The notes beneath the pieces were generated by a model. The model was given only the letters and a program-made list of their open reading frames with translations. It did no database searches and was not told the origin of the DNA. From the NCBI RefSeq assembly GCF_001039355.2, contig NW_019776177.1, positions 40,926-97,049 on the forward strand: a stretch of 56,124 nucleotides of DNA, given 5' to 3'. Source of the DNA: Lingula anatina. Lineage: Eukaryota; Brachiopoda; Lingulata; Lingulida; Lingulidae. A program made the translations under genes and the position numbers. Position 1 is the stretch's first letter. Every line of letters starts with the position of its first letter. Of the stretch, positions 22,140-35,588 are shown in pieces.

Positions 22140-24177
22140 TATACAATATTTCATATTTCCATCAATTCTTGGCCTTTAAATATGTATAGATTATCAAACC
22201 TACACTAAATTAGGGACAAGGAACCCATTTTTGATATCACGGAAGCAAATGGCGGTCATTTTGTGCCTCAAATCCAAGTAGTCGCCATCCGCCATTTTGA
22301 ATGTGTGGACACAATTTTGCTATTTTCTGTTGAATTTCTAAGTGTATAATCTACATTTACTTGATATATATCGATTACTAATATTTTGTGGGTGCAAAAG
22401 TAATTTTTGATATTGTTTAGGTGATAAAAGGTGATTTGAAGGGACAAAGAGGGTGTTTTAAGTGACTACCAAGATATATATGTGTGAACGCTTCAAAACA
22501 ATGGATTTTGGTAATCCGTATTTAAATACATCTCAATGCAATTTTATGTTATAAACCATAGATACTGGACGAAATTATGAACAAGAAACTCTTTTTTTGG
22601 CATTATGGAGGCAATTGGAGGCCAGTTTGTCCCTCAAATTCAAGATGGCCGCCAGATACCATTTTGAAATTGGGCATAATTCACCATTTAAAACTATGAC
22701 ACCTTCATAAGCGTGCCATACGTCGTTTCTGATTATTTCCTGGTGCAGAATACGTTTTTGGTGTCATATGTTTCATAAAATTTAAATAGAAACTTTTATA
22801 AGCATCCAAATTAATATAGGATTCAGTCGTCACATGTTGTGTCTACAGCTATAATTAGTAGTCTAATTTGTACAAAACTATGTTTCTTAACATATTTAAA
22901 GGATTTTGCCTGATCTATTAAACAAGTGTCAGTAAACAAAATGGCTGAATTAAAGAAAAAACATCATTGACCGCATGAGGAAATTTTTTGGCCATTGTTT
23001 TGATTAAAACCAAGTGTTGGTTGCATGCCGCCATTTTAATATTTTGGTGTAATTTATCATCTTTGAACTGTGGGACCCTCGTACGCTTGCAATAGGTCGA
23101 TTGGTACTATTCTGGGGGCTCAAAAGTAATTTCTGGTGCTAATTTGGTGACGGAAGATAATAAAAAGGTCATAAGGTTTTAAAGTAAATTCTAAGATGAG
23201 TTTCGTTGAGTGTGTTAAAAAAAAACGTGGAGCCCGAACATCATGCTAAAATATATCAACTACATGTAGATTTATCATAAGTGACCATCCACTGAAAGAT
23301 ACTGTATAATTGAAAGGTAACCAATAAATATATATACGTAGTGATATTAATCTTTTACTGGTCACTGTGAAAAAAGGCCACATGTACATTTATGTCCCAG
23401 TCACTGGGGCTTGCATTTGCATGTTAAATATAGTCCAGAAGATTTGAAGGGTGAAAAATGTGTGGTCTTATCATACGATGGAACTTGGTAAGTTGTGTTG
23501 ATGCGTAAATGCCCGTGAGAGACAAGCAAATGGGCTTTGCTTTGAAATAGCTCCAGATCTTGTCTGCAAAATCATCCAGCAGCACAGCACAAAGAAACAT
23601 GCATGATCAGCTCTGGTAGGCCAATAAGACAACAGCCAGTAAGAATTGAGCTTTGGTCAGTGTCCTGTGAGGAACAGACATAAACAATATATTAAAATCC
23701 AGTTTCCAGAGAAACATCAATGCATGGGAACAAGTCGTATCAGAGGAAAGTGGTATCTTTACACAAAAGAAGGAATCTGCAAAACCAACCAGAAAACAGC
23801 AGTTGCGCAGGTAGGCAAGGGGGAAAATGCAAAAAAAAAGTCCAGGAAGCAGCCTCCTTTCCTAGTTGACAGTGCCAGTGATCCTTCCTAGCACGATTTG
23901 GCCAGACAAGTCATCTCTCTACCAATAGAAATCCACAAGGCGACTACATAGTTCTCATTGTTTCCAATGGACGAACACGCACAAAACATCTACAGCATGT
24001 GACAACTACAGGAAAATTCATCTTGGAATTCACTTAAAACACCTTATGCCTTTTTAAATATCCCCCGTCACCAGAACAGCACTAGAAATTAATTATGTAA
24101 TTCTAAAATAGCAACAATTGATGCATTACGATCATATGAAAGTCCAACAAGTCAAAATGGTAAATTATGCCATAATG
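22140..24177. repeat. Spacer between duplication blocks: diverged ~370 bp tandem repeat plus inverted copy
   Basis: Three diverged units carry a CCGCCATTTTGAA-type motif near 22289, 22650 and 23020, each followed by an AATTYATCAT-like block and a GGTGCAAAAGTAATTT-like block. A fourth unit in inverse orientation lies at about 24050-24175, directly at the left border of block 2. The segment at 23460-24000 shows a decayed coding-like stretch (open plus-strand frame 23646-23891) that I do not recognise. Confidence 0.55.
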
Positions 24178-26149
24178 ATGAAAGGAAAACAATGGTTCTA
24201 ATTATTCTCAAATGTGTATAGATGCTTCATAGAACTTAAGTATTTTTGGATTTTGAAAACCAGACTAATCGATTTTTCATCTTAAAGTAATTAATTTTTT
24301 CATCAATTCCAGGTGTGGATCTGAAGTAATATTTGAGTGTCACTGTTACCATCAGTTTTGACATTTATATTTCTATTTGGGAAGCATTGCTGTTTTGTTT
24401 GTAAATATTGTCGAAATGTTATTTACTATTTCGTGAATGGATTTATGCTTTTTACCTCTAGTTTAAAAGGAGGCCTTTATGAAAAAAAATTAAAATCAAA
24501 TCAAAGATTTTGATATATTTATTACTAACAGTAAAATACACATACAAACGTATGACATAACAAAATGCTTCATATTAATCTTACATCGCACGATAGAGGG
24601 AGCTTCCGTATGACCGGTTCATAGAAGACTACTTTAGACCTAACTTCCATCACTACATCAGACATTGGTGACATACAGATATTACAGACAAACCCAATTT
24701 TTATGTAATCTTTGAGATTCTCATGCAGTCTTCCTTGTAATCCGTTCAACTTCTTGAAAAAAGAATCGCCTTTTCAATTACAAAGCGACCTTTTTCACAG
24801 AACAACTCGATTTGAAAGTTGATTTAGTGAACAGAACATGCATCAGTAAAAAGTGCGGTCCTTTCTCTGCAAATATTTATCATCAATACACGAATTTATT
24901 GGGAATATTAGCAGTGTTTAACAAAAATTAAGAAATGGGGTGATGTTTTTCGGACAGATATTTCAGTGAACCCGCGCAAACAAATACTGCATTGAAGTTG
25001 ACCTAATTTCGGTCAATACGTCGAACCAACTTTCAGTTTTGATATTATTTTTGACAAAGCTGGCCCCAAGGATATTGAATAAACAGTATTGTAAATATGA
25101 ATTCTTTCACTTAAAGTGGCTGCGTGAAACCAACTTTCGTTGTCTAATGACGTATGTATCACCGTTTCGGTCTAAAGTAATCCTCGTCTGAGCGCAATTT
25201 TATGGTGCTGTAACATGTGCGTACTTCCAGATGCATTGGTATCTCTAATATAACATTTAAACTAAAAATATATATTAAATAATAGATAAAACATGAACAA
25301 AAAAGGGCAAAAAATCATCTATAGGACTCGAAGAATGAAATGATGAATGTTCTTCCGGTATCTGCACCAAAATTAACAAAATCATTGTATCATTGTATAT
25401 ATTTCCTTCTATATAAATCATTATGAACCACTTCTTAAACAGGGTGAATGTAACACACTTAAATTGCTTAAATGAGTACAAGGCTAAAGGGAATATTATA
25501 TAACACTCAATTATGCTCCAGAACACACTCGATTGATATATATCTATGCGTATAGACTGACATTTGAGAATGATCCTTTAAATAAATAGATGCAACATGA
25601 AGGGGAATATAAAGAGCGAAAATCATTTTAAAAGTGTTTATCAGTGTGGGCATTATATTTTCACAGTAACTACTAAACAAATTCGAATATATTATTTCAC
25701 GTGCTACATATACGACAGCCGTACCCTGTAACTTTCCTAACGTGTACAACAACATATCAATTAATCAACAGATTTAGAAGTACCTAGAGATATTATACGA
25801 ATGGGATCGTATCAGTATACGTCTATGTCGACTTTAGGGTTGTTTTTCGGAAAAATGCGAGTACTTTCTCGGTATTCATATTCTCAATAAAACACTTCCA
25901 CCCTCTTTTGAAATATGCCGAAAACACCTGTCTTGCTAACGTTCGAGATGCTCTGGCATACATCGCTAGTCCGACAGTATATTATTTCGCAGCCATTTTT
26001 TTCTTTCTGAAACAGTTATGTTGAATTTATTTTTGTTACGTCGTCATTCATTGATATCTACCAATGATGTCTACCAATAATAAGTTTTTTGTCATGACGG
26101 CATGGATGAACTCATGCATTACGTCATATTATGTTTGACTGGGGTCTCC

Positions 26150-29100
26150 CTACTTCATGACGTCACTGGGGACGATACATACTTCTGCAGCATGACTTTC
26201 CATTTCGTTTACGTTGGACACCTGAACCGAATCACATTTTGCATCATCAAAGCTAATAACCTCAGCTTGGTTGGGAGCAGCGTCCCCATTCACAGAATTT
26301 TGCGTCTTCGGGGGATCTTCCTTGCTGTCAGCATGGCCCCCCTTTTCACCCTCACTGGTGGCCGCCCCCTTGCTGAGGCCGGTCTGAAGCGTTTTGCTGG
26401 CGCTGTTCTCCTTTCCGCTCTTCCCGGAAGCGGACTTCTTCCATGTGCACTTGCAGACAAGACAGGACACCATGGAGAGAAAGCGTTGTCGGTACTGCTG
26501 ATTCCAGATGACGTAGATGAAGAAGTTGATGGAGTAATTCGTTGTCTCCAGTAACTGAGCGATCTCGCGATACACCTGGATTCCTGGTTCATTGGTCTCG
26601 AAAATATTCCTGCCTAGAAAAGAAATATTAGTTACCTGTAGATTGTTGGAATTTTAAGCAGGACTATAGGCTAGTACTTTCATAAAAAAGGAATCATTAC
26701 CTATTATCAATTATGACAAGATGACAAATCTTGGAAATACATGTGAGTAATGCCATTATGTTATTTGACTGCCACCAGGGGTGTTTGCTAAGGTACCCGT
26801 TATTTAGAAGTCTGGTGACGTCAAATAGTTTTTTTCCTGGTTAAATTTTTCCAGCTGTAAACATTTCTTGAAATTGCTTGGATAACCTGTACTACGAGCA
26901 GGATATATATATATATTTATGCCGTATTTATAATTTCTTTCATAAATAAAACACAACCATGAGAAAATCCATCTTCGCCATATTTTAAGAAAAAATTTAG
27001 CATTACCATTACTTCTGATATGGTACAACTGCATTCGTCGAAATTGTCTTATACTCAGCGCCATAAAAGGTTTGACAAAGGTTATTTGAAAGAGGTCAAA
27101 TGTCAGTGACATGGCGGCCATATTGGATTTGCATACTTTGGGGCACTCACATGGAAAAGAGCAAGTGGTGACCAAAAAATGATGTCAATTCCATACCAAT
27201 TTTATCCACTTCCTATTCACTTACCCGTTATTACTGTCACAATGTGGGCGGTAGCTATAGGGTTAACAAGCACCAGGAACGCTATGGCGACCCCCAGAAG
27301 CAGGGCTGTGGTCTTGGTGGTGTTGTCCTTGTTCTTTAAGGCGCTGTCGTTGGTGTTGGACAGAGCGCGACGCACTCGGCGCTGGCTGTATAACCGTCCG
27401 ATGATGAGCGGGGTGAGGACCAGGAGAATGGCTGGAGAAATTTGGAATAAATGAGATAGAAGGAATAACTTGATTGAATAAAAAATGCTGTCTTACTTGT
27501 ATGTTATATAATAGACCCGTCACCATTTTCTGACATGATGTTGACAAGCGGCACTTGCATAAATTTGGATACGCAAAACATTACTTTAATATTTTAAGGT
27601 ATTGTTATCCGGATATCCACGGCGATGCTATACAAAACAGGAAATTTTATATTCAAGTACCCTACTTTTATGGGTGTAAGAACAAAGTCAGTTGCCCTAA
27701 AGGAAAACCGTCAAATTGTCAGTGAACGAACAAACGCTAAACCGTTCACGCCCGTCATAATTAATATATTTGTCATTGGTCTCCGACTTAATAACACTCC
27801 TCGAGCAAACAGTACTTGGATAGGTGAGAACAAATATGATAAGCAATAAGCGTTGATATTTTATTTTCGACATTAGACAGCCCCTGCAGATGAATCACTT
27901 CAACGTGTAAGTGTGACCGAAAAGTGTCATCTTAAATGAAACACAATTAGAATTATTGATATCAGAAGAAGAGATTAATATACACATCCTCATCTTTCTT
28001 AATAAAAACAAGTAGTGTCAACAAACCGAACCACAGTGTAATGTCTTTATACCTACATGTTAATGAATAACCATGTTCGTACAAAAGTGATAAGAGTAAG
28101 ACAATTTAAACCAATCTCTAGTTGTTATTGTTTTATTGACAGAATGACGTTCGAGCTCTGCAAACTGTTTCTTAGATAAGTTAAGCCGTGTGCCCAGCCT
28201 TCTACTTCTTAATAATAAAAAAGTGTGGTCTTAAACTTTGTGCCCAGTAGAAGGTGTTAATTGAAAAGTGTTTTTGCGCATGTAAATTGTATGCATCAGA
28301 AGAGAAAAACATCAAGTGAAAGTTCTAGAATTTGTAAAAAAAAAATTATACTCTCGGGTGAGCGATGAGATCAGGAGAGAGAGAGAGAGATAAAGGGAGA
28401 GAGAGAAAGACAGAGATGCAAACAATAAGTAAACTATAAGCCTTTCCACTTAAACTTACCTGTGGGAATTATGGAGTAAACGAAACTCCCGGCCCAAATG
28501 AACCCCACTGCCGCAGTCTTGAATTCCGGGGTGGTGGCGTGATTAGGAATGCACGTACCCGAGGGGGTGAGAGTATCGGCAACCCAAACTGAAATATAGG
28601 AAGCACTGCAAGAATACATAAAATCAACACTTCTTTTTGTTTTAATTTCACATGCTGAAAACTCAAAACCCTCCAACTAACTTTCTCTTTGCGTGGTCAT
28701 TTAAGAGAAGGGGTTACAGTAGCACAGGCTTCAAACAACTACGCATGCGCGAAAAGTGCGCTGTTTGAAATAAACAAGTTGGTGAAATTGACAAAGCCTG
28801 CCGGTGTTTACCGTCTGGTTGATTTTATTTCATTTGCTCTCTGATGTCTTTCTGAAAATTTATATTAGAAATGTTCAATTGATTTTATGTTGTAAAAAGT
28901 AAATCCGTCGGAATTCCTTAGAATAACATTTATTTTACCTTCATTTTAAGGGGATTCCCATTGTATTTATAGTGTTATATGTGGCCCCAATGGGGATTTT
29001 TCACCCCTCCCCCACTCTTGATTAATAAAATTCTTCATGGGCCAGATTGAAAATGATATTGCAAAATACATTCAAAATCGTAGGAAGGTTAATTGCAGAT

Positions 29101-31567
29101 AATGCTGCGAGGACATTCTTGTGCAAGGGCGAACTTGGCCAATATATTTTTTTTTTTACTTCGTCTCTCGGTTTTGGAGCGCCTGTTCTAATTTTTGAAA
29201 GCGAGGCAATGGAACCAAACAATACCATGCAATATGTAATCTCGTAAAAATTGCCATTTTTAAATAAAGACCATAGCATGGAGTACATTGAAATGCGACT
29301 CGTTTATTATTGTGATCTTCAATAATAATTAATATAAAAGATACGATATAATAGGTTCTTATCGACGGCCTATTTATTAGCTTTATAGATTTTTGGAGAT
29401 TAAAAACACAAAAGCTGGCATGTTTCAAATCGAGGCCCCATATATTGTTCGTGTGCTGGTTACAGTAAAACTGTTTTACGCGGTTGTCAGAATACAGAAT
29501 GTGACGGTCTAGTGACATTTCTCTGAAAAACATAAAAATTCCACAACATAAGAGATAATTTTCAGTCTATTGTTATTGTGTAATGGGTATTGATCCCGCG
29601 CAATGACTTTTGCTCAGTTTGTAGAAATTCACGATGGAAAACTCAGTAGGCGTATTCACTATGGGCTATTTTTTCCCACCGAGTCAAACAGTCACGAAGT
29701 ATATTAACAGCACACGCAAAAAATAATCACCAAACCAATCAATAAGAATAAAAGTCGCAAGGGCAGCTTGCATGGTGTTAATGAAACGCTGTCATAGTCT
29801 TAAATAACAATTCACACAATGGTGCGAAAGTGTAAATGAGGTTAAATATCATTAATGTTGTGTAAATGTATGTTTGTGGGCCGGTTTGTGTATATACGTG
29901 GGCGAGGAGAGAATTTGACAAAAGCGCCACCTTGCGATGTCAGACTCGAAGTCTTATCAGATATATGCAATAAAGCACGGAGGTCCGTGGTGTGTGTGAA
30001 AAACAGACAAAGAAGGTCGATCGGATCACTGCAATTCAGCATAATATTATAAATAAGCCCTCATTTTACCTTTAAATGGATTTGAATTATTATCGTCATT
30101 AATAATTTGTAATTCGTATGGGTATGTGTTGGAAAAGTACATCTTTAATGTGCAGAGATATTTTGTCTTTCAAATGGATATGAATTGCGCGCAAGAAATT
30201 ATTATTACAATTAAGAGAGAGGATAGCTACACCCAAAACATTAGTTTAAAGAGTAATTAACAGTACTGCCCAACCTTTCTGTCTAGTTGTACGGATTAGA
30301 CTGATTAAGAATAAAAATTTTGCCACGTGGAATTTGAGCTGTTATAATACACTCCCCCTTTTCTATATCGTGAATCCTAGAATATCAAAATATTTAATTC
30401 ATTTTAGGTTCAATGCGTAAACTAACATTTACGGTTGGAGATGTATTCCAAAAACATAATCTAGTATATAAACAGCACAAGCACAAGTGCCTCTGAAAGT
30501 TGTGAAAATTTAAAAGAAATATCAAAACGTACCCCAGGCAAAGTTGAATGCTCCAATACAAATGTAGTCTAGAGCAAGAGCAATCCGAGCGTTCCGTTTG
30601 GTACATAAGGTCCTCACTTTCAGAGGAAACCATACCGCAATAAATCTGAAATTGAAAATAACTAGAGTAGTTGTAGATATTCTCCACTCTTTTCGAAATC
30701 GTGCATTATCTCCCAATTTTTAAGGCTAAAACTCTCGAGATTTAAAAAGGGGTTCGGGTATTCTAACATTATCTTTCTGAAGAAAATCTGTTTTATTATC
30801 ATGGAATCATTACCATTCATGTAACAATTGTAAGCTATTTTAAATGCCTCTCTTAAAATAACCTGCAAAAATCACCTTTCAATGGCAACAATGACGACAA
30901 ACCAAGACGACGTCATCTTTGCCATGCGCCAGAACCAGTAGAATATTTTACAGCTGTAGAGAGAGAAGGAGCGCACGTCTACACCTATCATCTGTTGGAA
31001 CCACTTCTTGTTGAACGGCGCCATGACCACCAACAGCGAGTCGGAAACAGACAGGGCAATGAGCAGCGTGCTGATGGTCATTTTCTGGAACTGCTTGCCG
31101 CTCATGATCAGAATGGTGAAGGTGTTCCCGGTGAGGCCCGTTATCAGAAAAAAAGGAACTGCAACGTAGCCGACATAATCAATCTTGCCCAGAGATGGCG
31201 ATGGAGAGGACGAGTTGGTGGCGCCAGTTGAAGCGTTAAGAGCGTTAACATGGACAATGGTATCATCATCATCATCATCACCATCAGCATCAACATCGTT
31301 CTTTGGCACGGTGGAATTTTGTAAGTCGTCAGAGGCGCCCGTTTCGGCGGTTGGGGCAGGTGAAGGAATGGACGAAGTAGACTGTAATGACTCTCCAGTG
31401 GCGATTGCCCAAAGCAAAGTGGAGTTCCCATGACCGACTCGAAAATCGTTAAGTCTTTCATTTGGTAGTGTTGAACCTGGATGGGAATCCCCATTTACAT
31501 AAGGCAGTAAAACCACGAATATCTGGCACAGCGAGACGACCAAGGAATAGCGTAGTGATAATGGCAT
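26150..31567 (-). CDS. Rhodopsin-family peptide-type GPCR, tandem copy 2
   Basis: Coding exons on the minus strand: 31567-30876, 30645-30533, 28588-28460, 27431-27225 and 26613-26150, with the same intron phases as copy 1. They give 534 codons plus TAG. It has the same signal peptide, Asp-rich N-terminus, ERF triad, TM5 and TM6 prolines, and NYSINFFIY in TM7. Differences are a 9-nt shorter exon 4 (loop 3), a lysine-rich SASGKSGKE insertion in the tail, and a longer C-terminus ending SDVMK. That tail probably represents the ancestral form, since the copy 1 tail is repeat-derived. An AATAAA hexamer on the minus strand lies about 130 nt past the stop (near 26021). Presumed plasma-membrane neuropeptide or chemosensory receptor; ligand unknown. 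Confidence 0.88.
28722..29457. mobile_element. 736-bp non-autonomous DNA element (MULE-like target duplication)
   Basis: Absent from the matching site in block 1. It is flanked by direct repeats GGTTACAGTA at 28712-28721 and 29458-29467. Counting the shared A, the ends are AGCACA and TGTGCT (inverted). A 9-10 bp target duplication is usual for Mutator-like elements. An open 66-codon frame inside (29047-29247) is not recognisable. It inserted after the duplication. Confidence 0.68.
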
Positions 31568-32118
31568 GCCTGTGTTTGATCTGTAACGAAATGTAAGGTC
31601 ATAGAATATGATTCTCATAATTCAAAATAAAAATCTGAACCCCCACTTCTGGGTCCACGATCGTGCCACAGGGATGATAACACGAGATAAACATTCCTCC
31701 CAATAAATTATAGCCATGTAAAATGTACAACATTGGAATACCACTACCCTGTCTTAAAAAAGCATTAAAAAGTAATGTTAAATAGGTTGTGGGCTGTTTT
31801 AGGAAGGGATGCGGCTGATATGCAAAAGCTACAAAAAATTAACGATACATGTATGTGACATATGGGTATACAGTGTATATTGGTGAAAGATTCTGGCTAA
31901 GGATAAAACGAAATTTATCAGCCTCGCTTTGCCTGTTATGTAAACTAACACAGCTGAAGCATTTTGCCTGCACGTTAATACAGCGAAAAAAAAGGGGAAT
32001 TTTATCATAATATACAGAGCACAAGAAGGGCAAATTGTTTGGCTTTTTTGTCAAATAAAGCGAGATTATAAAATAAATATAACAAAATGACATGAAATGA
32101 AAGTTGGCGAATTAAGGG

Positions 32119-32247
32119 GGTGGCTTACAGTCAATTGCCTTTAACAGAAATATGTCCTGTTTAAAACATTTAACTGAATATGTTGAAATTGAATTTAAAA
32201 AACCAAAGCTGTTGCTGAAAATGTTTATGACTAAAATAGCAACTAAA
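32119..32247. other. Block-2-specific insertion of about 130 bp
   Basis: Block 1 reads AAGGGGGTTGTCGATACAACC where block 2 has an extra AT-rich segment before TGTCGATACAACC. No clear target duplication or inverted ends, so origin unknown. Confidence 0.5.
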
Positions 32248-32667
32248 GGACTGCTGTCGATACAACCAAATCTATCAAAGTGCTGCTTTTGAAAATTTTG
32301 CGAAAATAACAGATAACGTTGCCTTTTCAGAGAAAAAAGGAAAAATCGTCCTCATGGTCGTTTTAAGCGTATTTACCGGTGTTGTAGGAATAGTAGTCTT
32401 CGAGGAACCGCAGACCGTTCCAATTACTTTGTACAGGTGTCATTCGTTTCATATACTAGCCTCAATACTCCAACTAACGCTAACCTGTATTATTCATATA
32501 ATGGATTGCCATTCCTGGGACTACCACTCCTGACAACGGAACAGTTTCATCTACTTTGATTTTATGGTTATCATTACATGTACACAGACCAAAACGAGAC
32601 GATAAAACATAAGTTACAGAACATATAGACTTTCCAATGAGTAAGCGAAATAAAAAGGCGCTCTTAC

Positions 32668-32825
32668 CTGAAATAAATTCCGCCAATTCCCAAGCCAGCC
32701 ACTAAAGGTTTCTTTGAAAACTCCCTGGTCCTTTCCACAGACGCTTTCTCAATCTCTATACCAATTGCCAGCGCTTTGTCCGATTAAAGTCTGGACAAAG
32801 TGGACCCCTCCCTTTGTATTTATAA
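32668..32825 (-). promoter_or_regulatory. TATA promoter and noncoding first exon of GPCR copy 2
   Basis: Minus-strand TTATAAATA at 32825-32817 precedes an exon ending at the donor TTTCAG/GTAAGAGC at 32668. It is almost identical to copy 1, so both genes probably keep working core promoters. The sequence further upstream differs by the insertion at 33302-33488. Confidence 0.62.
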
Positions 32826-33301
32826 TGTACGGTGAAAGGTGAGCGCGATCCGATTGGGTAATAATCCGTACCAGAAGTAGTTTCTATCTGCCTCCTCGCA
32901 ATTTATTTTTTCGCGAAAGAAATCAACAGTCACACGTATGGTACATAATTCCGCTCTTATTATTCTTGAAGACCCTGTGAAATTAATAAGTCGATTCGGT
33001 AACAATTTTTTATCAATTTTATTGCAATCATTGTTCCGCATAAGTGTTTTCTGGTCAATTGTCAGCACTTTGACAATAAGGTATCAGAGGGTCCTCCTAA
33101 AAGGCGTTTCATAATCTATAAAACAATTAAGCTAAGTAAACAAATATTTTTGACCCGAATGGAAGTTCATGAACTCGTTTCACTTGCCAGAAGAATGAAA
33201 AGCGACGTTACGTGGAGTGCAGGCTCGTTTCAACTATAGAAAAACAAAGAAGTGAAAATAATAACCCCTTATCAAATTCGTTTTGGCTGTGTGAACTGTG
33301 C

Positions 33302-33488
33302 GTGTTTACACAGCGACATGTTTCTTGACTCGCAGTTTCTGTCAGTTTTAGAATGTTTGTTTGTTTTAAGTAATCAAACGCGTGGCCCGCTCGTCTTCCA
33401 CATATTGTCAAGCGGCTCACGGTCTCTGTGCATGGCTGGGTTATAAACACCATGACCATGTTCTAAAATCTTATCTTTTCTCCGTCAC
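33302..33488. mobile_element. 187-bp insertion flanked by an 8-bp duplication
   Basis: AACTGTGC occurs on both sides (33294-33301 and 33489-33496). The matching place in block 1 (about 21497-21505) has no insert. The 8-bp duplication fits an hAT-type event, but terminal inverted repeats are not obvious. Confidence 0.5.
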
Positions 33489-33969
33489 AACTGTGCATGG
33501 TGTTGTTTGTTGCCACCGTCGGGGACGTCATTCATTCTTGTTTTAAATCAGAATGGGTACGGAAACCATGAGCTTCAAAGCATTGACAATGGCTCTCCTT
33601 GACTCAGTTTCACCTCTCGGTGCCGGTGTATAGCGAACCTAAGGGTTCGTGTAACAGAAAATTCGCCCTCCATTTAGTTATAATGGTTAGGGTTAGCCTA
33701 ACCTAAAGTGGGTCATCTAGGGCGAGGCTTACCTATACAAATGAATGGGAAGCGTACTCTTTGTCATGGGGGACTCTCTACTACGTTACACCGGCAAGAG
33801 CTCTTTATCTTTTTGCCAATGCTTTTTGTCAGCGTTTCAACAACGAAGCAATGTAGCAGAAAAAAACAGATTTCATGAGGAGGCCGTGGAGGTTTGGTGC
33901 GCATATAGCTATATATAGAATGCTTGTTTTTTAAACACAACCCCTCCAACTTGTTAGCAGTATTTCCGA

Positions 33970-35527
33970 CAATCAATCGACACATTTTGATTTTACAGAC
34001 TAACAAGCGCGGATCGACTTATTATTATATATCTTATGTCACGTAAGGGTGCTGGTTAATTGATTAAATTTTCGTCCATCGCGTTTCGTCTCTCTTTCAT
34101 TCTTCAATCTACCCTGGCCAGCCGTATCTACAACTTTTGCGAACAGTGAGCTTATAGGTGACCCGCTTTTGTTTAGCTATCACATACTTTATATCTAACA
34201 CTTCAATCATGGTGACTACACGGGAGCTAATCACCTCACAATTTAATGGACCTTTATTGAATTGTCAATCTGTATGGTTACATACTTTTCGTTTTTCTGT
34301 GCCAAGGTCTTCGTTGAATTGACGGGAAGTCTAAATTGTCATATTGCAACGTAATGTCTCGGGGTAATTTGTACTCATTTCAGTGTTCTCGATTTCAGAC
34401 ATTGAATATGTATGTACAAGTGATTGAGTCTACCTTCACAACGTCAACTTAATTAAAGCCCAGTGTGCTTTCCGCTAAAGAACATGGTGTTGTTCCGTTG
34501 CAAAACCGATTCTGATAATTGGCTCCCTTGTGGACTAATCAAATGGTAACTTTACATTTAAAAAACAAGCAAAGAAAAGGCCATATGTTTCATTGATAGC
34601 TGAAATATTTTACTTAGATATTTTGTAAACGGTGTCTTTGATATCGATGAGGCCGAATGCTAGACTACACACTTTAGAATGTGCTTTAAAATAAAATTAT
34701 ATTATTTATTCGTCTCTGAAAGCATTACGGACAAGAGGCCCACTTAAACAAGATTCAATAACTTTTATTGGAAGAGACAGTGTTGTCATTGGTAATGGTA
34801 GCGACAAAAAACATAAACATATATTTTGTTTTCTTTTAGTTTTCTTTTATTCAGCGACTAAAATTGATACTTATCATAACAGAGTTAAATGGAAATAAAA
34901 GGTCCTGCACGTAATACATTGGTAAAAATGATACTTTACAATTCGTACAAATAATCATTTTGAAGTCTGTGTTGGGGGATGTCAGCCAGACTGCTATACC
35001 GTCACATCACATTGGATGCATCCTGCTCCATCTGCCACACTGATATAGGCCTACTAGAGTTGTGTAGTTTGGTCTTAAACTGAAATACAGAATACAGAGC
35101 TGTACATGTGCTAACATTTCCCCGGACAAAGCATTAAACAATGGGCCTTGCACTGCTAATAAGTGTCCTCTTAGTTTCTGCATTGCTAGCTTTGAGTGCA
35201 TTATAGCAGCTGAGATTTCACATTCTTGGCTTCAGATTCCTGGAAAAGTGCAGTTTGTCAAGGACGAAGAACCAAATTTTGCATCGAAAAAAAATCGATA
35301 TATCCCAAAAATATATCTATTTTTACGTGACTTCATAACCGCATCATTGTCATCAGGTCGGAAATTATTTCCCTTGATATTATGGTTATTATACTAATTG
35401 TAATTCCCCAGTGCCTCATTAAATTGTTCATCCAGGAAAAATTATATTTTTTATTTATTTAAAGAGACGACCCGTAACAAAATTTACCCTTAATTCAATT
35501 TTGAAGGAAATTAGCAGGTCCCGTGCA
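33970..35527. other. Intergenic DNA, no gene recognised
   Basis: AT-rich sequence without a supported exon. One TAGGCCTA occurs at 35046-35053. Confidence 0.5.
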
Positions 35528-35535
35528 AATAAAAG
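35528..35535 (+). promoter_or_regulatory. TATA-like box of the small secreted-peptide gene
   Basis: AATAAAAG lies about 55 bases upstream of the start codon at 35589, so transcription would begin near 35560 with a short 5' UTR. Confidence 0.4.
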
Positions 35536-35588
35536 GACGACCCAGTGATCTAGGAACTGAATCATTTCGTTCTGGAAATTAGACGAAG

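Larger units (their letters stand above)
24178..33969. repeat. Segmental duplication block 2 (GPCR copy 2)
   Basis: Collinear partner of 13353-22139. It is about 1 kb longer because of insertions at 28722-29457, about 32119-32247 and 33302-33488, and because it keeps a 436-bp segment (25843-26278) that copy 1 has lost or exchanged. Confidence 0.9.
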
